A stretch of 64,000 bases of DNA from an uncultured Erysipelotrichaceae bacterium. GTDB taxonomy: Bacteria; Bacillota_I; Bacilli_A; RFN20; CAG-826. The stretch is from the NCBI GenBank assembly GCA_947166565.1, contig CAMVEL010000006.1, positions 1 to 64,000 of the forward strand, read 5' to 3'. The notes below the pieces were generated by a model that saw only the letters and a list, made by a program, of their open reading frames with translations, did not search any database and was not told the origin of the DNA. Of this stretch, positions 33,718-41,295 are shown piece by piece (within the stretch, counting starts at the first letter, position 1; every line of letters begins with the position of its first letter). The translations under genes were made by a program, and so were the position numbers.

Positions 33718-35576
33718 TTAGCTCCGTTCTCGGTAATCCGATATGTTGTAATAACTTGAGAAAGAAGTTCTTTAACGTCTTTGGTTTCTTCCATTTCGAA
33801 GACTTTGGAGATGGTTTTGATATCGTCTTCAATTGGATGAGCGGCCTCTTTTTCCTCTACATAGATACGTTTATTCGCCGTCTTGGTTTGATGCTCGGTA
33901 TCAAGGAGCAATTCCTCGAAGAGTTTCTCGCCAGGACGAAGACCGGTTTCGACTATATCGATGTCAACATAAGGAACAAGCCCTGCCTGACGGATAAGTT
34001 TTTCAGCAAGATTAAGGATCTTAACGGGTTTACCCATATCGAGGATGAAAATCTCTCCGCCTTCTGCGAACAAACCGCATTGAAGGATAAGGGAAACCGC
34101 TTCAGGAATGGTCATGAAATAACGGATGATCTCTTTATCCGTAATGGTAATTGGTCCCCCTGCTTCAATCTGTTTTTTAAATAATGGGACGACCGAACCA
34201 TTAGACCCAAGAACATTACCGAATCTAACCGCGGCATAGGCGGTATTTTTGGATTTTTCACTGAAATATTGGATGATGGTCTCCGCGAAGCGTTTGGTGG
34301 CACCCATGACGTTCGTTGGTCTGACCGCCTTATCGGTGGAGACCAAAACCATCTTCTTTACCTTATATTTATCCGCGAGTCTAGCGACGTTATATGTTCC
34401 TATGACATTGGTCCTGATAGCCTCAGCAGGGCTATCTTCCATCAAAGGAACATGTTTATAGGCCGCGGCGTGATAAATATAATCTGGTCTATATTTCTTG
34501 ATGATTTGTTCAACCCTAAAGTCGTTATAGGTTGAACCAATTAAGGTGACGAGCTTAATATCCTTGATATCTTCTTCCCTCATCTTCCTAACTAATTCCA
34601 TCTGGATATCGTAGGTGGAATTCTCGTAGATATCGAATAAGACCAATGTAGAAGGATGGGTAGCAAATATCTGCCTAACCAATTCGGAACCGATTGAGCC
34701 TCCCGCGCCTGTGACCATCACGGTCTTGCCATGAAGCATACCCTTAACCTCATGGTTATCAAGTTTGATGGGTTCGCGGCAAAGAAGATCATCGAGGTTA
34801 ACCGAGATCATCCTCTTGTCGTTAGGCCCTTCCATCTCGCTGATTAACGGCATACGCCTAACCCTAACTGGGCAGGAATCAAGAAGGTTAAGAATCTCAT
34901 GAAGTCTGTCATAAGAGATCTTGCTCATCGCGATGATGACCTCTTCCGCGTGGAAAAAATCAACGATCTTGGATATTTCGCTTATTGGGCCTTTAACGGG
35001 GATGTTCGCGAACAATCCACCGATTTTATTTGGATCATCATCGACGATCGCGACGATTTGGTTATGGTTATCCTTGTTCCTTCTAGATTCATCGACGACG
35101 ACTTTCCCGGTCGCTCCCGCGCCAATAACAATGGTAGGAACCTTTTTCTCTTTGCTCCTAATGATACCCGCAAGATTAAAGACGCGGACCAAAACGCGAA
35201 GAGAGGGATGGATAAAGAAACTAGAGACAAAGCCAAGTAACCAAGAAGGGAAGAATAGACTAATGCGAGGTAAAGAAGGAATAACCGCGATGCAGATTAA
35301 GCCGATTAGATGGACGCCTAAGACAATAGCCATAATCCTCATGCATTCGAATAAGCCTATTTCTGTGGTGATGATCTTATAGACCTTGAAGATAAGGAAA
35401 AGGATAACGATGGAAGCCGCGATTGAGGCGGAATAGATCATTATAGGGGTTAGATTAGGCTGGAATTCATCGACATCATAGAAAGAAAAAAAGGCCAAAA
35501 CGGAGAGGCCAAAGGCGACGATTAGGTCAGCGATAAGATAAAGGAAATGAAGATTGGGATGGCTTTTGAGTTTCAT
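33714..35576 (-). CDS. membrane-bound UDP-sugar 4,6-dehydratase (CapD/EpsC/PglF-like)
   Basis: 620 residues. Four N-terminal membrane helices (residues about 10-120), a CoA-binding-like Rossmann domain (VIGAGATGKVVVDESRR, VAIVDDDPNKIGG), then the catalytic SDR (MVTGAGGSIGSELVRQI, HAAAYKHVPLMED, STDKAVRPTNVMGATKR). The Ser-x-Asp-Lys in place of Ser-x-Tyr-Lys is typical of PglF/FlaA1-class inverting or retaining dehydratases acting on UDP-GlcNAc. The product could feed the WbpV-like reductase downstream. ATG at 35576 is preferred to a TTG at 35585; neither has a good ribosome binding site. Confidence 0.93.
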   Translation of the reverse strand: MKLKSHPNLHFLYLIADLIVAFGLSVLAFFSFYDVDEFQPNLTPIMIYSASIAASIVILFLIFKVYKIITTEIGLFECMRIMAIVLGVHLIGLICIAVIPSLPRISLFFPSWLLGFVSSFFIHPSLRVLVRVFNLAGIIRSKEKKVPTIVIGAGATGKVVVDESRRNKDNHNQIVAIVDDDPNKIGGLFANIPVKGPISEISKIVDFFHAEEVIIAMSKISYDRLHEILNLLDSCPVRVRRMPLISEMEGPNDKRMISVNLDDLLCREPIKLDNHEVKGMLHGKTVMVTGAGGSIGSELVRQIFATHPSTLVLFDIYENSTYDIQMELVRKMREEDIKDIKLVTLIGSTYNDFRVEQIIKKYRPDYIYHAAAYKHVPLMEDSPAEAIRTNVIGTYNVARLADKYKVKKMVLVSTDKAVRPTNVMGATKRFAETIIQYFSEKSKNTAYAAVRFGNVLGSNGSVVPLFKKQIEAGGPITITDKEIIRYFMTIPEAVSLILQCGLFAEGGEIFILDMGKPVKILNLAEKLIRQAGLVPYVDIDIVETGLRPGEKLFEELLLDTEHQTKTANKRIYVEEKEAAHPIEDDIKTISKVFEMEETKDVKELLSQVITTYRITENGAK

Positions 35577-35640
35577 AAGTATCAAGTAATGATATCCAAG
35601 ATAAGGGAGAAGGGACTCTCCTCCTCTTCTTGCGTCAATA

Positions 35641-35669
35641 ACTTTAGTCTAACCAGCAGGGGATAACAA
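35641..35669 (-). promoter_or_regulatory. candidate promoter of the upstream glycan operon
   Basis: On the minus strand TTGTTA (35,664-35,669) and TAAAGT (35,641-35,646) are 17 bp apart, 4 of 6 matches each. It lies in the 170-base gap before the dehydratase gene. The -35 is inside the hairpin GATAACAA/TTGTTATC. Confidence 0.3.
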
Positions 35670-35731
35670 GATTTTGTTATCTTTGGCTTAAGCAAAGTGC
35701 AAGGAAAATAGGGTTTCCGCGCTTTGCTTAA
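35662..35731. repeat. two nested hairpins upstream of glycan locus
   Basis: GATAACAA/TTGTTATC (35,662-35,669 and 35,674-35,681) and TTAAGCAAAG/CTTTGCTTAA (35,688-35,697 and 35,722-35,731) are perfect inverted repeats. They stand between the sugar isomerase gene and the dehydratase gene. Neither is followed by a convincing T-run on the minus strand. One may still serve as the isomerase terminator. Confidence 0.4.
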
Positions 35732-35745
35732 TGCCATAGAAAGCC

Positions 35746-37227
35746 TTATTTCTTGAAAGGGTTCTCACTCTTATAAGGGAGAGAGGAAGGCTGGTTATAA
35801 CCGATAAGTTCAACGCCTAGATATTTGAAGACCTCGAAGATGGTCTTGCCATAATGACCAAAGGCCACCGCGCCGTGATGGGGGAAGCCGTTTTCGATTA
35901 GGACATGCCTATAGAACCTAGCCATCTCGGGTATTGCGAATACGGCGATAGATCCAAATGAATGGGTAGAAACAGGGAGGATCTCTCCTTCTGCAACATA
36001 AGCTAGAAGATGGTTATCCGCGGTAGATTGCAATCTATAGAAAGTGATATCACCTGGCTTGATATCTCCTTCTAAGGTACCATTCGTGACTTCCTTTGGA
36101 AGGCTTCTAGCCATGATCTTTTGATAACGCATCTCGGGATTGCAAAGTAGCCTTGAACAGGTGTTGCCACAATGGAAGCCCATGAAGGTATCGTCGAATT
36201 TGTAATTGAATTTACCTTCAATGTCATTCTTATATAGTTCCTTTGGAAGGGTATTATTGATATCCAATAAGGTAACCGCGTCTTCTGCGATGCAGGTTCC
36301 GATATATTCGGACAAACACCCATAGATATCGACTTCACAAGATACGGGGATTCCTCTTCCGGTTAACCTAGAATTAACATAGCAAGGAACAAAACCAAAC
36401 ATGGTTTGGAAGGCTGGCCAGCACTTGGAAGCTATCGCGACATATTCCCTATATCCTTTATGGTTATCGATCCAATCAAGAAGGGTCAATTCATATTGGG
36501 CTAACTTAGGAAGGATGGAAGGAATCTTATTCCCGTTACCTAATTCCTTCTTCATATCTTCTACTACTTCAGGAATACGTGGATCGCCTTCATGTTTCTT
36601 AAATGATTCGAAGAGGTCAAGCTCACTGTTTTCCTCGATTTCAACATCTAGGTTATATAGCTGCTTGATTGGCGCGTTACAGGCAAGGAAGTTCTGTGGT
36701 CTAGGACCAAAGGAAATAATCTTGAGTTTGCTTAGTCCTATTAAGACTCTTGCGATTGGCAAGAATTCATGGAGTCTATCCGCGAGGTCATCCGCGTCTC
36801 CAACAGGATTCTTGGGGATATAGGCTTTGATATTACGGAGTTTGAGGTTATAGGAAGCGTTAAGAAGACCGCAGTAAGCATCGCCCCTATCGGAAGAGAG
36901 AACTTCGATATTCTCTTCTTCCGCGGCGATAAACATCTTTGGACCATCGAAATGTTTGGCTAATAATGTTTCGGAGATCTCTGGCCCAAAATTACCTAGA
37001 TAAACGCATAAGGCATTGCAACCATGAGATTTGATATCGTCAAGAGATTTGACCATATCTATCTCCGATTCAAAGATGCAAATCGGGCATTCATAGATAT
37101 CGTCTTGGTTGTATTTCTTCTTATAGGCTTCCACAAGGGCTTTCCTTCTTCTTATGGAAAGCTCAATCGGAAAACAATCGCGACTGACAGCGACAATACC
37201 TAATTTAACGGATGGGACATTATTCAT
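35746..37227 (-). CDS. L-fucose/L-arabinose isomerase family protein
   Basis: 493 residues, close to the usual length of this Mn-dependent isomerase family. LGIVAVSRDCFPIEL at the start, GIPVSCEVDIYG with metal-binding Glu/Asp, FHCGNTCSRLL, and HHGAVAFGHYGKTIFE near the C-terminus fit the FucI/AraA-like fold. It may interconvert an aldose and ketose taken up from host glycans. AAGGAG precedes the ATG by 10 bases. A terminator separates it from the upstream nahK-like gene, so it is a separate unit. The exact sugar is unknown. Confidence 0.82.
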   Translation of the reverse strand: MNNVPSVKLGIVAVSRDCFPIELSIRRRKALVEAYKKKYNQDDIYECPICIFESEIDMVKSLDDIKSHGCNALCVYLGNFGPEISETLLAKHFDGPKMFIAAEEENIEVLSSDRGDAYCGLLNASYNLKLRNIKAYIPKNPVGDADDLADRLHEFLPIARVLIGLSKLKIISFGPRPQNFLACNAPIKQLYNLDVEIEENSELDLFESFKKHEGDPRIPEVVEDMKKELGNGNKIPSILPKLAQYELTLLDWIDNHKGYREYVAIASKCWPAFQTMFGFVPCYVNSRLTGRGIPVSCEVDIYGCLSEYIGTCIAEDAVTLLDINNTLPKELYKNDIEGKFNYKFDDTFMGFHCGNTCSRLLCNPEMRYQKIMARSLPKEVTNGTLEGDIKPGDITFYRLQSTADNHLLAYVAEGEILPVSTHSFGSIAVFAIPEMARFYRHVLIENGFPHHGAVAFGHYGKTIFEVFKYLGVELIGYNQPSSLPYKSENPFKK

Positions 37228-37337
37228 GGTTATGTATCTCCTTAATTCTTATCTCGAGATGATTATGGTTGAATCAATCATAAACCAAAACGATTTATTT
37301 ACCTAAAATAATAGGCATTTAAGTTAAAAAGAAAAAA

Positions 37338-37364
37338 CCTCTAAACGTTTCAAACGTCTAAAGG
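37338..37364 (-). terminator. intrinsic terminator after nahK-like gene
   Basis: On the minus strand an imperfect stem (G-U pairs allowed) closes around a small loop and runs into six Ts at 37,332-37,337. It ends the nagA-ROK-nahK transcript. Confidence 0.75.
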
Positions 37365-37380
37365 CTAGGAACAGTGAGTT

Positions 37381-38412
37381 TTATTCAACTTTCATCTTAT
37401 CGATGTTCTTGATGATGTCTTTCGCTAGGGCAATCTGGGTTCTAGCTCTTATTAGGTTATGGGTTGGGTATTCCACGCGGAAATACTCGTCGCCATTGAT
37501 GAAGTCTGTTAAGAAACGGAGGGCCAATTCTTCCGTGATGACAAGGATTGAATAAGGTAAGAGTTCCACTTCTTTTTTATTCATCGTCTCCTTCATCATC
37601 GAATAATAACCGCGGAGATAAGCTTTATAGATGCCCATATCCACCTTGAGTTTAGAGGTATCGAGAGAGTCTTCGTTATCTCCCGTGAATAAGGAACGGA
37701 GGCCATCCCCAAAATCATAGAGGAAGGTTCCGGTCATAACGGTATCTAGGTCTAAGATACAGGAGACCTTGTTCGTATCTTTGTCAAAAACCACGTTATT
37801 GATCTTCGGATCGTTATGGGTGACGGATTGACGAATTTCCCCTTTATCTAAGGCAGAGGTCAATAAGGAATAATCCGCTTCCCTGCTAAGAAGGAAATCG
37901 ACTTCATCCTCACATAAGGAGAGACGTCCTCTTTTATTACGGTTGACCGCCTGCCTAAAGGCGATGAAGCGTTTAACCGTGTTATGGAAATCAGGGATGA
38001 CGTCGCCGATTTTTGAGACGTCAATATCCGCGAGGTCCTTATGGAACTGTCCAAATCCCTTCGCGGCTTCTTCAACCATCTCCAAAGAAGGAAGAGCTTC
38101 ATAGCAAAGGGAATTCTCGATGAATTTATAGCCACGTAGATAATCGTCCGCGACCGTATCGTAAAGCCTTCCGTCTTTGGTTTTGACTATCTCAAGGCTT
38201 CTATGGCCTTTGGAACGGATATGCTCGGTTACCAAATTGATGTTATTCATCAATAAGGCAACATTAGGGAAGACCTTGGAATTAACGAATTGGAAAATAT
38301 AGGATTCCTTATCGGTTTTGACTAAGAAGGTCTTATTGATATGGCCATTGCCATAAGGCTCGATGGAGATAGGTTCTCCGTTTAAAGCAAATCTTTTGAT
38401 GAGATTAATCAT
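37381..38412 (-). CDS. NahK-like N-acetylhexosamine 1-kinase (APH fold)
   Basis: 343 residues of the aminoglycoside-phosphotransferase fold. GNGHINKTFLV is the glycine-rich loop, VTHNDPKINNVVFD holds the catalytic Asp and Asn, and ILDLDTVMTGTFLYDFGD the metal-binding Asp. This is the pattern of NahK, which phosphorylates the anomeric hydroxyl of GlcNAc or GalNAc released by lacto-/galacto-N-biose phosphorylase. The usual VMPG is VMTG here. It lies with nagA and a ROK gene, consistent with amino-sugar use, though no phosphorylase is in the window. Confidence 0.82.
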   Translation of the reverse strand: MINLIKRFALNGEPISIEPYGNGHINKTFLVKTDKESYIFQFVNSKVFPNVALLMNNINLVTEHIRSKGHRSLEIVKTKDGRLYDTVADDYLRGYKFIENSLCYEALPSLEMVEEAAKGFGQFHKDLADIDVSKIGDVIPDFHNTVKRFIAFRQAVNRNKRGRLSLCEDEVDFLLSREADYSLLTSALDKGEIRQSVTHNDPKINNVVFDKDTNKVSCILDLDTVMTGTFLYDFGDGLRSLFTGDNEDSLDTSKLKVDMGIYKAYLRGYYSMMKETMNKKEVELLPYSILVITEELALRFLTDFINGDEYFRVEYPTHNLIRARTQIALAKDIIKNIDKMKVE

Positions 38413-38464
38413 ATTCGTATATCCGTTTGTTTATATTAATTATATAAGATGAGGCCAAATATGA

Positions 38465-39844
38465 CTAACCCCTATTAGGAAGTGAGGCCGCGGCGATCGA
38501 TTGGCCAACTCGCCTCATGGATTCGCTTGGCATTTGGAGATTGAAATGGGCGTATTCAGGGAATTCCTTCCTGAGGGTTTCCCTAGCGACATCGATGATG
38601 ATATCCCCTCCTTTGCCAGAGGTTACCCTTCCTAAAAGAAGGACATGCTTTATCTCATAGAATTCCGCGTAGAAGGCGAGGGCGTAACCTAGATAAATCC
38701 CAATGGTCTCAAATATCTTCTTCGCGCGAGGATCGTCTTTTTCCATTAAGAATTGGACGAAGGAAAGTTTCTCCGCGAGGGTGAGGTTTTCATCCACTTC
38801 AATATTAGCTGCAGGAAGAAGTTTGATGACCGCGTCTTGGGAAAGGTATTTGCAGCCTACCCCATAATCCTTGCTCCATTCGTCCACCATAGAATTTGGA
38901 TTGAAATCTAATGGAACGAAGGCAAGCTCGCTGAACCAGCCTGGGAGATTGCCGTTATGATCGACGTATCCCCCTGCTTCAGAGGTGCCCATAGAGATGC
39001 CTAGGACGCAGTTATCATGCAAATCGACCGCACCTGCTAAGGCGGTGACGTCGCCATCGTTAGCGACGACATAAGGAACGGGGTGGCCTAGTTCTTTAGC
39101 TAGACGCTTCGCGCAATTGACGTAAGCGTATTTAACGAGTTCAAAGTCTTTTTTGGGGACCTTGATGAAGATAGAGGAAACCATCGGACGATCGGTGACG
39201 ATGACTCCGGCGGTGCTGATGCCTATTGCGTCCGCATCCCCTCCAAGAAGTTCAACTCCGCGCTTCATCGCGGCGTAGATATGTTCATAATGGTAATTGA
39301 TGTCTTCGTTAAGCTTAGGAAGCCAAACGATCTCCTCGCTGGCGATGACCTTGCCATCAACGACCGCGGAGACCTTGATGTCGCTTCCTCCGGCATCGAA
39401 GCCGATGCGTTTCCCTTCAAGATGCCCTCCCGCGGATTCGCTGGAGACCACTTCTTTAGGAATGTTATCAAGAGTGCATTCGATGACCTCGACTTCCCTT
39501 TCGAAGGTCGTGGACCAGAAATCATAATCGAATTCCCTTAGGCCGCCTTTCCGGTAATAGGATTTGATGGCCTCGTAGACCTTATGGGAACCAGCGATAT
39601 AGATACGGAATCCGCCGATTATCCACAAAATGGATTTGATGAGCCTTTCGGTGATGAGGGCGTTCCTCTTATCGTCGATCCCATCTTCGAAGATATCGAA
39701 TTCCTTCCTATAGATATATCCTCCCGCGCGTTCGACCGCGACATAAAGACGTTGCTTATTCTTGGCTTTGGCAACGTCATCGTTAAATTTTCTTATCTCT
39801 AAGATAATCGGGCGGAAATTCTTGTCTAGTTCTGGAACGATCAT
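38465..39844 (-). CDS. ROK-family sugar kinase-like protein with extended N-terminus
   Basis: 459 residues, about 150 longer than a typical ROK kinase. Residues 150-455 form the ROK domain: RIGFDAGGSDIKVSAVVDG (phosphate loop), AIGISTAGVIV, VANDGDVTALAGA with the catalytic Asp, and CVLGISMGTSEAGG. The zinc site CxCGxxGCxE is absent, so it is not a standard NagK/NagC. The N-terminal 145 residues are unfamiliar and lack a DNA-binding helix-turn-helix. Within the nagA operon it may phosphorylate an amino sugar. Confidence 0.8.
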   Translation of the reverse strand: MIVPELDKNFRPIILEIRKFNDDVAKAKNKQRLYVAVERAGGYIYRKEFDIFEDGIDDKRNALITERLIKSILWIIGGFRIYIAGSHKVYEAIKSYYRKGGLREFDYDFWSTTFEREVEVIECTLDNIPKEVVSSESAGGHLEGKRIGFDAGGSDIKVSAVVDGKVIASEEIVWLPKLNEDINYHYEHIYAAMKRGVELLGGDADAIGISTAGVIVTDRPMVSSIFIKVPKKDFELVKYAYVNCAKRLAKELGHPVPYVVANDGDVTALAGAVDLHDNCVLGISMGTSEAGGYVDHNGNLPGWFSELAFVPLDFNPNSMVDEWSKDYGVGCKYLSQDAVIKLLPAANIEVDENLTLAEKLSFVQFLMEKDDPRAKKIFETIGIYLGYALAFYAEFYEIKHVLLLGRVTSGKGGDIIIDVARETLRKEFPEYAHFNLQMPSESMRRVGQSIAAASLPNRG

Positions 39845-39877
39845 AAATGGAGGGTTCTTTCTATGTGTGTTTTTGTT

Positions 39878-41008
39878 TTATTTGACCTTATTGCCTTCTT
39901 TATAGACTTCCTTAACGGAATAATCCTGATCAAGAAGGACGATATCGGCGAGTTTTCCTTCTTCGAGGGTTCCCCTATCATCAAAATGGAGGCTTCTTGC
40001 GGCGTTAGAAGCAAACATCTTGGCAAGGGAGACATTATCCGCCTTGGTGACGTTTCTTACGTTACGGAGGCCTTGATCCATAAAGAGGATGCTGCCCGCG
40101 AGGGTTTTGCCGTCGCTTAGATAGGCGGCGTCTTCCTTCCTGATGCAATCAAGCCCGAAAAGTTGGAAGGAAGATTGCTCACTATGCTTGACCTTAAGGG
40201 CATCGGTGATCGCGACGAAGCGATTGGGTCCGACTATTTTATAGAAGGTCTTAAGGGTATTGGGGCAAACGTGGACCAAGTCGCAGATGACTTCGGTGAA
40301 TAGACTATCGAAATACATCGCGGCCGTCACGACGCCAGGATTACGGTGATGATGGGGGGACATCGCGTTATGGGTATGGGTGGTGTTGGTTAGGCCTACT
40401 TCTATAGCTTTCTCGACTTCATCGAACGTTGCTTCGGTATGGCCAGCGGAGACCACGACCCCTTCATTAGTGATTCTCTTGATAAAGGGCAAGGCATCTG
40501 GACGTTCGGGGGCCAAAGATATATATCTAACGTTTCCCTTGGCTTTGCTTTGGAGATATTCGAATTCCTCGATATCGGGATCGCGGATAAATTCCGGGTT
40601 TTGGGCGCCTTTATATTTCAAACTGATATAGGGCCCTTCGAAATGGATGCCCCCTAAGGAAGGGACGTCTTTCTTAATCCTCGCAACGGTTTCGCAAACC
40701 CTTGCTAAGGAAGATTTATCGCTAGTGAGGGTCGTCGCCAAAAAGGTGGTGACCCCTTCTTCATAGAGGGAGGAAGCGATTATCTTATAATCATCTTCCC
40801 TTGCATCCATGAAATCGATGCCCATTGATCCATGGATATGGATATCGATGAATCCAGGAAAAGCGATTAAGCCTTCCTTTTCGATAGATTCCTTATTGCC
40901 GACATATGGCTTTTTGCCAATTGAAAGGATCTTATTCCCCTCAACTTCAATATAACCCCTTTCTATCTCTTCGTTTGGGGTTACGATTCTTAGATTATTT
41001 AATATCAC
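39878..41008 (-). CDS. nagA: N-acetylglucosamine-6-phosphate deacetylase
   Basis: 376 residues when started at the GTG at 41008, which has GGAAGG five bases upstream and gives the normal NagA N-terminus (ILNNLRIVTPNEEIERG); a TTG at 41035 is less likely. Catalytic and metal features are FPGFIDIHIHGSMGIDFMD, LGGIHFEGPYIS, VSAGHTEATFDE, THTHNAMSP and FVAITDAL. It deacetylates GlcNAc-6-phosphate. First gene of the amino-sugar operon. Confidence 0.93.
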   Translation of the reverse strand: MILNNLRIVTPNEEIERGYIEVEGNKILSIGKKPYVGNKESIEKEGLIAFPGFIDIHIHGSMGIDFMDAREDDYKIIASSLYEEGVTTFLATTLTSDKSSLARVCETVARIKKDVPSLGGIHFEGPYISLKYKGAQNPEFIRDPDIEEFEYLQSKAKGNVRYISLAPERPDALPFIKRITNEGVVVSAGHTEATFDEVEKAIEVGLTNTTHTHNAMSPHHHRNPGVVTAAMYFDSLFTEVICDLVHVCPNTLKTFYKIVGPNRFVAITDALKVKHSEQSSFQLFGLDCIRKEDAAYLSDGKTLAGSILFMDQGLRNVRNVTKADNVSLAKMFASNAARSLHFDDRGTLEEGKLADIVLLDQDYSVKEVYKEGNKVK

Positions 41009-41137
41009 AAAGGCCTTCCAATCTAGCTTTAGCAAGAATAGTTAAGCATAAGGGAAAAAGGAAGGCAAATAAAAATATAAGTATATTTTCATTTAAGGTG
41101 TTGCAGATTTATGGGGCATGGGCATCTATCGAACTTT

Positions 41138-41218
41138 CAGTTTTGTGGGAAACGGCCTCAAAAAGGTTGTCAGTTTTGTGGTAAATGACCCCTAAACACC
41201 TTGCAGTTTTGTGGGAAA
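41138..41218 (+). repeat. three 15-bp direct repeats at exact 33-bp spacing
   Basis: CAGTTTTGTGGGAAA at 41,138-41,152 and 41,204-41,218, and CAGTTTTGTGGTAAA at 41,171-41,185. The intervals are exactly 33 bp, about three helical turns, with partial similarity in the spacers. Multiple phased repeats of this kind are characteristic of IS21-family ends (transposase sites) but also of regulator binding arrays. No transposase gene is nearby. They lie 130 bases upstream of nagA. Confidence 0.7.
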
Positions 41219-41224
41219 ACAAGA

Positions 41225-41273
41225 AAAAGGCATCCCCATGGTTTCCTTAAATATGGTTATGGGGACGCCTTTT
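41225..41273 (-). terminator. terminator of lipoprotein hydrolase gene
   Basis: Arms 41,225-41,239 and 41,259-41,273 form a 14-15 bp stem with one mismatch, followed by T-runs on both strands. It is placed just after the stop of the minus-strand gene at 41,296. Confidence 0.8.
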
Positions 41274-41295
41274 AAAGTTAAGTAATATCGATATT

